Source: Zhengitettix transpicula
Taxonomy: Eukaryota; Arthropoda; Insecta; Orthoptera; Tetrigidae
Length of the DNA stretch: 64,000 nucleotides
NCBI GenBank assembly: GCA_037074705.1
Contig: CM073595.1
Coordinates: 27,185,501 to 27,249,500 of the forward strand
Reading direction: 5' to 3'
In this document: one piece after another, positions 1-12,360 of the stretch
Position numbering within the stretch: the stretch's first letter is position 1
Layout of the letters: each line of letters starts with the position of its first letter
Notes under the pieces: generated by a model
The model's database searches: none
The model's input: the letters and a program-made list of their open reading frames with translations, nothing else
Told to the model about the DNA's origin: nothing
Position numbers and translations under genes: made by a program

Positions 1-18
1 TTACAGTTTCTCCAATTC

Positions 19-90
19 TCCCATGTGGTCTAGAGGCTAGGATAGCTGGCTTTCACCCATCTGGCCCGGGTTCGATTTCCGGCATGGGAA
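19..90 (+). tRNA. tRNA-Glu(UUC)-like, variant class with mismatched anticodon stem
   Basis: First unit in the window. The anticodon loop is CTTTCAC (anticodon TTC, reads GAA) and the acceptor stem TCCCATG/CATGGGA is perfect. The 3' half of the anticodon stem reads CCATC instead of CCAGC, leaving a C-T mismatch. The D loop carries AGAGG instead of AGTGG, and the T stem ends TTCCGG instead of TCCCGG. This class recurs many times (for example at 883, 2467, 3619, 4627, 5779). Probably a pseudogene class spread by array turnover. Confidence 0.8.
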
Positions 91-162
91 ATTATTTTAT
101 TATATTATAGTCGCATTAAATATCTTATAATTTCGTTGAATTAATTTAATTTTCTCCAATAC

Positions 163-234
163 TCCCATGTGGTGTAGTGGCTAGGATAGCTGGCTTTCAC
201 CCAGCAGGCCTGGGTTCGATTCCCGGCATGGGAA
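163..234 (+). tRNA. tRNA-Glu(UUC), variant with GTGT D-stem
   Basis: Anticodon stem GCTGG/CCAGC, loop CTTTCAC and the acceptor stem are perfect. The D stem reads GTGT instead of GTCT, giving a G-G mismatch, and the T stem has CTGGG with one G-T wobble. The B box GGTTCGATTCC is intact. The same variant recurs in the higher-order repeats at 1027, 2611, 3763 and 4771. Function is uncertain because of the D-stem mismatch. Confidence 0.8.
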
Positions 235-738
235 ATGTTTTTATTATATTTTAGTCGCATTAAATATCTTAAAATTTCGTTGAATTAATTTCATTTTCTC
301 CAAATCTCCCATGTGGTCTAGTGGCTAGGATAGCTGCCTTTCACCCAGCAGGCCCGGGATCGTTTCCCGCCATGGGAAACGATTTTATTATATTATAGTC
401 GCAATAAATATCTTATAATTTCGTTGAAATAATTACAAATTCTCCAATTCTCCCATGTGGTCTAGTGGCTAGGATAGCTGGCTTTCACCCAGCATGCCCG
501 GGTTCGATTCCCGGCATGGGAAATGTTTTTATTATATTTTAGTCGCATTAAATATCTTATAATTTCGTTGAATTAATTTAATTTTCTCCTACACTCCCAT
601 GTGGTCTAGTGGCTAGGATAGCTGGCTTTCACCCATCAGGCCCGGGTTCGATTCCCGGCATGGGAAATTATTTTATTACATTATAGTCGCATTAAATATA
701 TTATAATTTCGTTGAATTAATTTAATTTTCTCCAATAC

Positions 739-810
739 TCCCATGTTGTCTAGTGGCTAGGATAGCTGGCTTTCACCCAGCAGGCCCGGGTTCGATTCCC
801 GGCATGGGAA
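739..810 (+). tRNA. tRNA-Glu(UUC), 'GTTG' class
   Basis: Representative of one of the two commonest tRNA forms in the array. It is identical to the consensus except that position 9 is T (CATGTTGTCTAG instead of CATGTGGTCTAG). All stems pair, the anticodon is TTC and the B box is consensus. In the A box (TRGYNNARNNG) the second base should be a purine, so this change may weaken Pol III recruitment without disturbing the fold. The form often alternates with the TGG form. Confidence 0.9.
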
Positions 811-1746
811 ATGTTTTTATTATATTTTAGTCGCATTAAATATCTTATAATTTCGTTGAAATAATTACAGTTTCTCCAATTCTCCCATGTGGTCTAGAGG
901 CTAGGATAGCTGGCTTTCACCCATCTGGCCCGGGTTCGATTTCCGGCATGGGAAATTATTTTATTATATTATAGTCGCATTAAATATCTTATAATTTCGT
1001 TGAATTAATTTAATTTTCTCCAATACTCCCATGTGGTGTAGTGGCTAGGATAGCTGGCTTTCACCCAGCAGGCCTGGGTTCGATTCCCGGCATGGGAAAT
1101 GTTTTTATTATATTTTAGTCGCATTAAATATCTTAAAATTTCGTTGAATTAATTTCATTTTCTCCAAATCTCCCATGTGGTCTAGTGGCTAGGATAGCTG
1201 CCTTTCACCCAGCAGGCCCGGGATCGTTTCCCGCCATGGGAAACGATTTTATTATATTATAGTCGCAATAAATATCTTATAATTTCGTTGAAATAATTAC
1301 AAATTCTCCAATTCTCCCATGTGGTCTAGTGGCTAGGATAGCTGGCTTTCACCCAGCATGCCCGGGTTCGATTCCCGGCATGGGAAATGTTTTTATTATA
1401 TTTTAGTCGCATTAAATATCTTATAATTTCGTTGAATTAATTTAATTTTCTCCTACACTCCCATGTGGTCTAGTGGCTAGGATAGCTGGCTTTCACCCAT
1501 CTGGCCCGGGTTCGATTCCCGGCATGGGAAATTATTTTATTACATTATAGTCGCATTAAATATCTTATAATTTCGTTGAATTAATTTAATTTTCTCCAAT
1601 ACTCCCATGTTGTCTAGTGGCTAGGATAGCTGGCTTTCACCCAGCAGGCCCGGGTTCGATTCCCGGCATAGGAAATGTTTTTATTATATTTTAGTCGCAA
1701 TAAATATCTTATAATTTCGTTGAAATAATTACAAATTCTCCAATTC

Positions 1747-1818
1747 TCCCATGTGGTCTAGTGGCTAGGATAGCTGGCTTTCACCCAGCAGGCCCGGGTT
1801 CGATTCCCGGCATGGGAA
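1747..1818 (+). tRNA. tRNA-Glu(UUC), full consensus copy
   Basis: A copy with no defect that I can see. The acceptor stem is TCCCATG/CATGGGA and the D arm is GTCT-loop-GGAT. The anticodon arm is GCTGG-CTTTCAC-CCAGC, the variable loop AGGC, the T arm CCGGG-TTCGATT-CCCGG, and the discriminator A. A box TGGTCTAGTGG and B box GGTTCGATTCC fit the Pol III consensus, and a T5 run follows. It matches animal cytosolic tRNA-Glu in layout. CCA is not encoded, as expected for a eukaryotic nuclear tRNA. Identical copies occur at 2899, 5059 and 6211. Confidence 0.96.
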
Positions 1819-2178
1819 ATGTTTTTATTATATTTTAGTCGCATTAAATATCTTATAATTTCGTTGAATTAATTTAATTTTCTCCTATACTCCCATGTGG
1901 TCTAGAGGCTAGGATAGCTGGCTTTCACCCATCAGGCCCGGGTTCGATTCCCGGCATGGGAAATTATTTTATTACATTATAGTCGCATTAAATATCTTAT
2001 AATTTCGTTGAATTAATTTAATTTTCTCCAATACTCCCATGTTGTCTAGTGGCTAGGATAGCTGGCTTTCACCCAGCAGGCCCGGGTTCGATTCCCGGCA
2101 TGGGAAATGTTTTTATTATATTTTAGTCGCATTAAATATCTTATAATTTCGTTGAAATAATTACAATTTCTCCAATTC

Positions 2179-2250
2179 TCCCATGTGGTCTAGTGGCTAG
2201 TATAGCTGCCTTTCACCCAGCAGGCCCGGGTTCGATTCGCGGCATGGGAA
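2179..2250 (+). tRNA. tRNA-Glu(UUC)-like, probable pseudogene class (GCTGC stem, CGCGG T-stem)
   Basis: Three linked differences from consensus: GGAT becomes GTAT in the D stem, GCTGG becomes GCTGC in the anticodon stem (C-C mismatch next to the loop), and CCCGG becomes CGCGG in the T stem. Three arms are affected, so a stable cloverleaf is unlikely. The same three changes travel together at 3331, 4339, 5491, 14,565 and 19,606, showing that the block is copied as part of higher-order repeats and not selected copy by copy. Confidence 0.75.
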
Positions 2251-2898
2251 ATGATTTTATTATATTATAGTCGCATTAAATATCTTATAATTTCGTTGAA
2301 TTAATTTAATTTTCTCCAACACTCCCATGTTGTCTAGTGGCTAGGATAGCTGGCTTTCACCCAGCAGGCCCGGGTTCGATTCCCGGCATGGGAAATGTTT
2401 TTATTATATTTTAGTCGCATTAAATATCTTATAATTTCGTTGAAATAATTACAGTTTCTCCAATTCTCCCATGTGGTCTAGAGGCTAGGATAGCTGGCTT
2501 TCACCCATCTGGCCCGGGTTCGATTTCCGGCATGGGAAATTATTTTATTATATTATAGTCGCATTAAATATCTTATAATTTCGTTGAATTAATTTAATTT
2601 TCTCCAATACTCCCATGTGGTGTAGTGGCTAGGATAGCTGGCTTTCACCCAGCAGGCCTGGGTTCGATTCCCGGCATGGGAAATGTTTTTATTATATTTT
2701 AGTCGCATTAAATATCTTAAAATTTCGTTGAATTAATTTCATTTTCTCCAAATCTCCCATGTGGTCTAGTGGCTAGGATAGCTGCCTTTCACCCAGCAGG
2801 CCCGGGATCGTTTCCCGCCATGGGAAACGATTTTATTATATTATAGTCGCAATAAATATCTTATAATTTCGTTGAAATAATTACAAATTCTCCAATTC

Positions 2899-2970
2899 TC
2901 CCATGTGGTCTAGTGGCTAGGATAGCTGGCTTTCACCCAGCAGGCCCGGGTTCGATTCCCGGCATGGGAA
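2899..2970 (+). tRNA. tRNA-Glu(UUC), full consensus copy
   Basis: Same sequence as the consensus copy at 1747: all arms paired, anticodon TTC, both internal promoter boxes intact, T5 run immediately downstream. Confidence 0.96.
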
Positions 2971-5058
2971 ATGTTTTTATTATATTTTAGTCGCATTAAA
3001 TATCTTATAATTTCGTTGAATTAATTTAATTTTCTCCTATACTCCCATGTGGTCTAGAGGCTAGGATAGCTGGCTTTCACCCATCAGGCCCGGGTTCGAT
3101 TCCCGGCATGGGAAATTATTTTATTACATTATAGTCGCATTAAATATCTTATAATTTCGTTGAATTAATTTAATTTTCTCCAATACTCCCATGTTGTCTA
3201 GTGGCTAGGATAGCTGGCTTTCACCCAGCAGGCCCGGGTTCGATTCCCGGCATGGGAAATGTTTTTATTATATTTTAGTCGCATTAAATATCTTATAATT
3301 TCGTTGAAATAATTACAATTTCTCCAATTCTCCCATGTGGTCTAGTGGCTAGTATAGCTGCCTTTCACCCAGCAGGCCCGGGTTCGATTCGCGGCATGGG
3401 AAATGATTTTATTATATTATAGTCGCATTAAATATCTTATAATTTCGTTGAATTAATTTAATTTTCTCCAACACTCCCATGTTGTCTAGTGGCTAGGATA
3501 GCTGGCTTTCACCCAGCAGGCCCGGGTTCGATTCCCGGCATGGGAAATGTTTTTATTATATTTTAGTCGCATTAAATATCTTATAATTTCGTTGAAATAA
3601 TTACAGTTTCTCCAATTCTCCCATGTGGTCTAGAGGCTAGGATAGCTGGCTTTCACCCATCTGGCCCGGGTTCGATTTCCGGCATGGGAAATTATTTTAT
3701 TATATTATAGTCGCATTAAATATCTTATAATTTCGTTGAATTAATTTAATTTTCTCCAATACTCCCATGTGGTGTAGTGGCTAGGATAGCTGGCTTTCAC
3801 CCAGCAGGCCTGGGTTCGATTCCCGGCATGGGAAATGTTTTTATTATATTTTAGTCGCATTAAATATCTTAAAATTTCGTTGAATTAATTTCATTTTCTC
3901 CAAATCTCCCATGTGGTCTAGTGGCTAGGATAGCTGCCTTTCACCCAGCAGGCCCGGGATCGTTTCCCGCCATGGGAAACGATTTTATTATATTATAGTC
4001 GCATTAAATATCTTATAATTTCGTTGAATTAATTTAATTTTCTCCTATACTCCCATGTGGTCTAGAGGCTAGGATAGCTGGCTTTCACCCATCAGGCCCG
4101 GGTTCGATTCCCGGCATGGGAAATTATTTTATTACATTATAGTCGCATTAAATATCTTATAATTTCGTTGAATTAATTTAATTTTCTCCAATACTCCCAT
4201 GTTGTCTAGTGGCTAGGATAGCTGGCTTTCACCCAGCAGGCCCGGGTTCGATTCCCGGCATGGGAAATGTTTTTATTATATTTTAGTCGCATTAAATATC
4301 TTATAATTTCGTTGAAATAATTACAATTTCTCCAATTCTCCCATGTGGTCTAGTGGCTAGTATAGCTGCCTTTCACCCAGCAGGCCCGGGTTCGATTCGC
4401 GGCATGGGAAATGATTTTATTATATTATAGTCGCATTAAATATCTTATAATTTCGTTGAATTAATTTAATTTTCTCCAACACTCCCATGTTGTCTAGTGG
4501 CTAGGATAGCTGGCTTTCACCCAGCAGGCCCGGGTTCGATTCCCGGCATGGGAAATGTTTTTATTATATTTTAGTCGCATTAAATATCTTATAATTTCGT
4601 TGAAATAATTACAGTTTCTCCAATTCTCCCATGTGGTCTAGAGGCTAGGATAGCTGGCTTTCACCCATCTGGCCCGGGTTCGATTTCCGGCATGGGAAAT
4701 TATTTTATTATATTATAGTCGCATTAAATATCTTATAATTTCGTTGAATTAATTTAATTTTCTCCAATACTCCCATGTGGTGTAGTGGCTAGGATAGCTG
4801 GCTTTCACCCAGCAGGCCTGGGTTCGATTCCCGGCATGGGAAATGTTTTTATTATATTTTAGTCGCATTAAATATCTTAAAATTTCGTTGAATTAATTTC
4901 ATTTTCTCCAAATCTCCCATGTGGTCTAGTGGCTAGGATAGCTGCCTTTCACCCAGCAGGCCCGGGATCGTTTCCCGCCATGGGAAACGATTTTATTATA
5001 TTATAGTCGCAATAAATATCTTATAATTTCGTTGAAATAATTACAAATTCTCCAATTC

Positions 5059-5130
5059 TCCCATGTGGTCTAGTGGCTAGGATAGCTGGCTTTCACCCAG
5101 CAGGCCCGGGTTCGATTCCCGGCATGGGAA
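5059..5130 (+). tRNA. tRNA-Glu(UUC), full consensus copy
   Basis: Consensus copy with perfect stems, anticodon TTC and T5 terminator. It sits at the same place in the higher-order repeat as the copy at 2899 (15 monomers earlier). Confidence 0.96.
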
Positions 5131-6210
5131 ATGTTTTTATTATATTTTAGTCGCATTAAATATCTTATAATTTCGTTGAATTAATTTAATTTTCTCCTAT
5201 ACTCCCATGTGGTCTAGAGGCTAGGATAGCTGGCTTTCACCCATCAGGCCCGGGTTCGATTCCCGGCATGGGAAATTATTTTATTACATTATAGTCGCAT
5301 TAAATATCTTATAATTTCGTTGAATTAATTTAATTTTCTCCAATACTCCCATGTTGTCTAGTGGCTAGGATAGCTGGCTTTCACCCAGCAGGCCCGGGTT
5401 CGATTCCCGGCATGGGAAATGTTTTTATTATATTTTAGTCGCATTAAATATCTTATAATTTCGTTGAAATAATTACAGTTTCTCCAATTCTCCCATGTGG
5501 TCTAGTGGCTAGTATAGCTGCCTTTCACCCAGCAGGCCCGGGTTCGATTCGCGGCATGGGAAATGATTTTATTATATTATAGTCGCATTAAATATCTTAT
5601 AATTTCGTTGAATTAATTTAATTTTCTCCAACACTCCCATGTTGTCTAGTGGCTAGGATAGCTGGCTTTCACCCAGCAGGCCCGGGTTCGATTCCCGGCA
5701 TGGGAAATGTTTTTATTATATTTTAGTCGCATTAAATATCTTATAATTTCGTTGAAATAATTACAGTTTCTCCAATTCTCCCATGTGGTCTAGAGGCTAG
5801 GATAGCTGGCTTTCACCCATCTGGCCCGGGTTCGATTTCCGGCATGGGAAATTATTTTATTATATTATAGTCGCATTAAATATCTTATAATTTCGTTGAA
5901 TTAATTTAATTTTCTCCAATACTCCCATGTGGTGTAGTGGCTAGGATAGCTGGCTTTCACCCAGCAGGCCTGGGATCGATTCCCGGCATGGGAAATGTTT
6001 TTATTATATTTTAGTCGCATTAAATATCTTAAAATTTCGTTGAATTAATTTCATTTTCTCCAAATCTCCCATGTGGTCTAGTGGCTAGGATAGCTGCCTT
6101 TCACCCAGCAGGCCCGGGATCGTTTCCCGCCATGGGAAACGATTTTATTATATTATAGTCGCATTAAATATCTTATAATTTCGTTGAAATAATTACATTA
6201 TCTCCAATTC

Positions 6211-6282
6211 TCCCATGTGGTCTAGTGGCTAGGATAGCTGGCTTTCACCCAGCAGGCCCGGGTTCGATTCCCGGCATGGGAA
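6211..6282 (+). tRNA. tRNA-Glu(UUC), full consensus copy
   Basis: Consensus copy with perfect acceptor, anticodon and T arms, anticodon TTC, and A and B boxes intact. It lies just after the last regular higher-order repeat, where the unit order becomes more mixed. Confidence 0.95.
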
Positions 6283-8370
6283 ATGTTTTTATTATATTTC
6301 AGTCGCAATAAATATCTTATAATTTCGTTGAAATAATTACAATTTCTCCAATTCTCCCATGTGGCCTAGTGGCTAGGATATCTGGCTTTCACCCAGCAGG
6401 CCCGGGTTCGATTCCCGGCATGGGAAAAGATTTTATTATATTATAGTCGCATTAAATATCTTATAATTTCGTTGAATTACTTTAATTTTCTCTAATACTC
6501 TTATGTGGTCTAGTGGCTAGGATAGCTGGCTTTCACCCAGCAGGCCCGGGTTCGATTCCCGGCATGGGAAATGTTTTTATTATATTTTAGTCGCATTAAA
6601 TATCTTATAATTTCGTTGAAATAATTACAATTTCTCCAATTCTCCCTTGTGGTCTAGTGGGTAGGATAGTTCCTTTTCACCCAGCAGGCCCGGGTTCGTT
6701 TCCCGGCATGGGAAATGATTTTATTATATTATAGTCGCATTTAATATCTAATAATTTCGTTGAAATAATTACAATATCTCCAATTCTCCCATGTGGTCTA
6801 GTGGCTAGGATAGCTGGCTTTCCCCCAGCAGGCCCGGGTTCGATTCGCGGCATGGGAAATGTTTTTATTATATTTTAGTCGCATTAAATATCTTATAATT
6901 TCGTTGAAATAATTACAATTTCTCACATTCTCCCATGTGGTCTAGTGGCTAAGATAGCTGGCTTTCACCCAGCAGGCCCGGTTTCGATTCCCGGCATAGG
7001 AAATGTTTTTATTATATTATAGTCGCATTAAATATCTGATAATTTCGTTGAATTAATTTAATTTTCTCCAATACTCCCATGTTGTCTAGAGTCTAGTATA
7101 GCTGGCTTTCACCCAGCAGGCCCGGGTTCGATTCCCGGCATGGGAAATGTTTTTATTATATTTTAGTCGCATTTAATATATAATAATTTCGTTGAATTAA
7201 TTACAATATCTCCAATTCTCCCATGCGGTCTAGTGGCTAGGATAGCTGGCTTTCACCCAGCAGGCCCGGGTTCGATTCCCGGCATGGGAATTGTTTTTAT
7301 TATATTTTAGTCGCATTAAATATGTTATAATTTCTTTGAAATAATTACAATTTCTCAAATTCTCCCATGAGGTCTAGTGGCTAGGATAGCTGGCTTTCAC
7401 CCAGCAGGCCCGGGTTCGATTCCCGGCATGCGAAAAGTTTCTATTATATTTTAGTCGCATTAAATATCTTATAATTTCGTTGAATTAATTTAATTTTCTC
7501 CAATACTCCCATGTTGTCTAGTGGCTAGGATAGCTGGCTTTCACCCAGCAGGCCCGGGTTCGATTCCCGGCATGGGAAATGTTTTTATTATATTTTAGTC
7601 GCATTAAATATCTTATAATTTCGTTGAAATAATTACAATTTGTCCAATTCTCCCATGTGGTCTAGTGGCTAGGATAGCTGGCTTTCACCTAGCAGGCCCA
7701 GGTTCTATTCGCGGCATGGGAAAAGATTTTATTATATTAAAGTCGCATTAAATATCTTATAATTTCGTTGAATTAATTTAATTTTCTCCAATACTCCCAT
7801 GTTGTCTAGTGGCTAGGATAGCTGGCTTTCACCCAGCAGGCCCGGGTTCGATTCCCGGCATGGGAAAAGTTTTTATTATATTTTAGTCGCATTAAATATC
7901 TTATAATTTCGTTGAATTAATTTAATTTTCTCCAAAACTCCCATGTTGTCTAGTGGCTAGGATAGCTGGCTTTCACCCAGCAGGCCCGTGTTCGATTCCC
8001 GGCATGGGAAATGTTTTTATTATATTTTAGTCGCATTAAATATCTTATAATTTCGTTGAAATAATTACAATTTGTCCAATTCTCCCATGTGGTCTAGTGG
8101 CTAGGATAGCTGGCTTTCACCTAGCAGGCCCAGGTTCTATTCGCGGCATGGGAAAAGATTTTATTATAATAAAGTCGCATTAAATATCTTATAATTTCGT
8201 TGAATTAATTTAATTTTCTCCAATACTCCCATGTTGTCTAGTGGCTAGGATAGCTGGCTTTCACCCAGCAGGCCCGCGTTCGGTTCCCTGCATGGGAAAT
8301 GATTTTATTATATTATAGTCGCTTTAAATATCTTATAATTTCGTTGAATTAATTTAATTTTCTCCAATAC

Positions 8371-8447
8371 TCCCATGTTGTCTAGTGGCTAGGATAGCTG
8401 GCCTGGCTTTCACCCAGCAGGCCCGGGTTCGATTCGCGGCATTGGAA
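8371..8447 (+). pseudogene. tRNA-Glu pseudogene with 5-nt insertion
   Basis: The anticodon-arm region reads GCTGGCCTGGCTTTCAC, a 5-nt duplication of CCTGG or an equivalent. The acceptor 3' strand is CATTGGA, which breaks a pair. This single insertion shifts all following units by +5, after which the 144-bp spacing resumes (8520, 8664, 8808 and so on). Confidence 0.85.
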
Positions 8448-11400
8448 ATGTTTCTATTATATTTTAGTCGCATTAAATATCTTATAATTTCGTTGAATTA
8501 ATTTAATTTTCTCCAATACTTCCATGTTGTCTAGTGGCTAGGATAGCTGGCTTTCAGCAAGCAGGCCCGGGTTCGATTCCCGGCATGGGAAATGTATTTA
8601 TTATATTTTAGTCGCATTTAATATCTTATAATTTCGTTGAAATAATTACAATTTCTCCAATTCTTCCATGTGGTCTAGTGGCTAGGATAGCTGGCTTTCA
8701 CCCAGCAGGCCCACGTTCGGTTCCCGGCATGGGAAATGATTTTATTATATTATAGTCGCTTTAAATATCTTATATATTCGTTGAATTAATTTAATTTTCT
8801 CCAAAACTCCCATGTTGTCTAGTGGCTAGGATAGCTGGCTTTCACCCAGCAGTCCCGGGTTCGATTCCCGGCATGGGAAATGATTTTATTATATTATAGT
8901 CGCATTTAATATCTTATAATTTAGTTGAATTAATTTAATTTTCTCCAATACTCCCATGTTGTCTAGTGGCTAGGATAGCTGGCTTTCACCCAGCAGGCTC
9001 GGGTTCGAATCTCGGCATGGGAAATATTTTTATTATATTTTAGTCGCATTAAATATCTTATAATTTCGTTGAATTACTTTAATTTTCTCTAATACTCTTA
9101 TGTGGTCTAGTGGCTAGGATAGCAGGCTTTCACCCAGCAGGCCTGGGTTCGATTCCCGGCATGGGAAATGTTTTTATTATATTTTAGTCGCATTAAATAT
9201 CTTAAAATTTCGTTGAATTAATTTCATTTTCTCCAAATCTCCCATGTGGTCTAGTGGCTAGGATAGCTGCGTTTCACCCAGCAGGCCCGGGATCGTTTCC
9301 CGCCATGGGAAACGATTTTATTATATTATAGTCGCATTAAATATCTTATAATTTCGTTGAAATAATTACATTATCTCCAATTCTCCCATGTGGTCTAGTG
9401 GCTAGGATAGCTGGCTTTCACCCAGCAGGCACGGGTTCGATTCCCGGCATGGGAAATGTTTTTATTATATTTCAGTCGCAATAAATATCTTATAATTTCG
9501 TTGAAATAATTACAATTTCTCCAATTCTCCCATGTGGTCTAGTGGCTAGGATATCTGGCTTTCACCGAGCAGGCCCGGGTTCGATTCCCGGCATGGGAAA
9601 TGATTTTATTATATTATAGTCGCATTAAATATCTTATAATTTCGTTGAATTACTTTAATTTTCTCTAATACTCTTATGTGGTCTAGTGGCTAGGATAGCT
9701 GGCTTTCACCCAGCAGGCCCGGGTTCGATTCCCGGCATGGGAAATGTTTTTATTATATTTTAGTCGCATTAAATATCTTATAATTTCGTTGAAATAATTA
9801 CAATTTCTCCAATTCTCCCTTGTGGTCTAGTGGCTAGGATAGTTCCTTTTCACCCAGCAGGCCCGGGTTCGTTTCCCGGCATGGGAAATGATTGTATTAT
9901 ATTTTAGTCGCATTAAATATCTAATAATTTCGTTGAAATAATTACAATATCTCCAATTCTCCCATGTGGTCTAGTGGCTAGGATAGCTGGCTTTCACCCA
10001 GCAGGCCCGGGTTCGATTCCCGGCATGGGAAATGATTTTATTATATTATAGTCGCATTAAATATCTTATAATTTCGTTGAATTAATTTAATTTTCTCCAA
10101 TACTCCCATGTTGTCTAGTGGCTAGGATAGCTGGCTTTCACCCAGCAGGCCCGGGTACGATTCCCGGCATGGGAAATGATTTTATTATATTTTAGTCGCA
10201 TTAAATATCTTATAATTTCGTTGAAATAATTACAATTTCTCCAATTCTCCCATGTGGTCTAGTGGCTAAGATAGCTGGCTTTCACCCAGCAGGCCCGGGT
10301 TCGATTCCCGGCATGGGAAATGATTTTATTATATTATAGTCGCATTAAATATCTTATAATTTTGTTGAATTAATTTAATTTTCTCTAATACATCCATGTT
10401 GTCTAGTGGCTAGGATAGCTGGCTTTCACCCAGCAGGCCCGGGTTCGATTCCCGGCATGGGAACTGATTTTATTATATTTTAGTCGCATTAAATATCTTA
10501 TAATTTCGTTGAAATAATTACAATTTCTCCAATTCTCCCATGTGGTCTAGTGGCTAAGATAGCTGGCTTTCACCCATCTGGCCCGGGTTCGATTCCCAGC
10601 AGGGGAAATGTTTTTATTATATTTTAGTCGCATTAAATATCTTAAAATTTCGTTGAATTAATTTCATTTTCTCCAAATCTCCCATGTGGTCTAGTGGCTA
10701 GGATAGCTGGCTTTCACCCAGCAGGCCCGGGTTCGATTCCCGGCATGTGAAATGTTTTTATTATATTTTAGTCGCAATAAATATCTTATAATTTCGTTGA
10801 AATAATTACAATTTCTCCAATTCTCCCATGTGGTCTAGTGGCTAGGATAGCTGGCTTTCACCCAACAGGCCCGCGTTCGGTTCCCGGCAAGGGAAATGAT
10901 TTTATTATATTATAGTCGCTTTAAATATCTTATAATTTCGTTGAATTAATTTAATTTTCTCCAATACTCCCATGTTTTCTAGTGGCTAGGATAGCTGGCT
11001 TTCACCCAGCAGGCCCGGGTTCGATTCCCGGCATGAGAAATATTTTTATTATATTTTAGTCGCATTAAATATCTTATAATTTCGTTGAATTAATTTAATT
11101 TTCTCTAATACTCTTATGTGGTCTAGTGGCTAGGATAGCAGGCTTTCACCCAGCAGGCCCGGGTTCGATTCCCAGCAGGGGAAATGTTTTTATTATATTT
11201 TAGTCGCATTAAATATCTTAAAATTTCGTTGAATTAATTTCATTTTCTCCAATACTCCCATGTTGTCTAGTGGCTAGGATAGCTGGCTTTCACCCAGCAG
11301 GCCCGGGTTCGATTTCCGGCATGGGAAATGATTATATTATATTATAGTCGCATTAAATATCTTATAATTTCGTTGAATTAATTTAATTTTCTCCAATACT

Positions 11401-12360
11401 CCCATGTTGTCTAGTGGCTAGGATAGCTGGCTTTCACCCAGCAGGCCCGGGTTCGATTCCCGGCATGGGAAATGTTTTTATTATATTTTAGTCGCATTAA
11501 ATATCTTATAATTTCGTTGAAATAATTACAATTTCTCCAAATTTTCCCATGTGGTCTAGTGGCTAGGATAGCTGGATTTCCCCTAGCAGGCCCGGGTTCG
11601 ATTCGCGGCGTGGGAAAACATTTTATTATATTAATGTCGCATTAAATATCTTATAATTTCGTTGAATTAATTTAATTTTCTCCAATACTCCCATGTTGTC
11701 TAGTGGCTAGGATAGCTGGCTTTCACCCAGCAGGCCCGGGTTCGATTCCCGGCATGGGAAATGTTTTTATTATATTTTAGTCGCATTAAATATCTTATAA
11801 TTTCGTTGAAATAATTACAATTTCTCCAATACTCCCATGTTGTCTAGTGGCTAGGATAGCTTGCTTTCACCCAGCAGGCCTGGGTTCGATTCCCGGCATG
11901 GGAAATGTTTTATTATATTTTAGTCCCATTAAATATCTTATAATTTCGTTGGAATAATTACAATTTCTCCAATTCTCCTATGTGGTCTAGTGGCTAGGAT
12001 AGCTGGCTTTCCCCTAGCAGGCCCTGGTTCGATTCGCGGCGTGGGAAAACATTTTATTATATTAAAGTCGCATTAAATATCTTATAATTTCGTTGAATTA
12101 ATTTAATTTTCTCCAATACTCCCATGTTGTCTAGTGGCTAGGATAGCTTGCTTTCACCCAGCAGGCCCGGGTTCGATTCCCGGCATGGGAAATGTTTTTA
12201 TTATATTTTAGTCGCAGTAAATATCTTATAATTTCGTTGAAATAATTACAATTTCTCCAATTCTCCCATGTGGTCTAGTGGCTAGGATAGCTGGCTTTCA
12301 CCCAGCAGGCCCGGGTTCGATTCGCGGCATGGGAAATGATTTTATTATATTATAGTCGCA

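Larger units (their letters stand above)
1..8514 (+). repeat. Perfect-register part of the array with higher-order repeats
   Basis: Units 1 to 59 start exactly at 19 + 144n (checked at many positions, last at 8,371), with no net indel. The rare variant leader 'ttacagtttc' marks units at 1, 865, 2449, 3601, 4609 and 5761. These are separated by 6, 11, 8, 7 and 8 monomers, and the units between them recur in the same order. Units 7 to 12 nearly repeat units 1 to 6. Spacer start types alternate (T5 type 'ATGTTTTTATT', then T4 type 'ATTATTTTATT' or 'ACGATTTTATT'), giving an underlying 288-bp dimer. The register changes by +5 inside the unit starting at 8,371. Confidence 0.9.
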
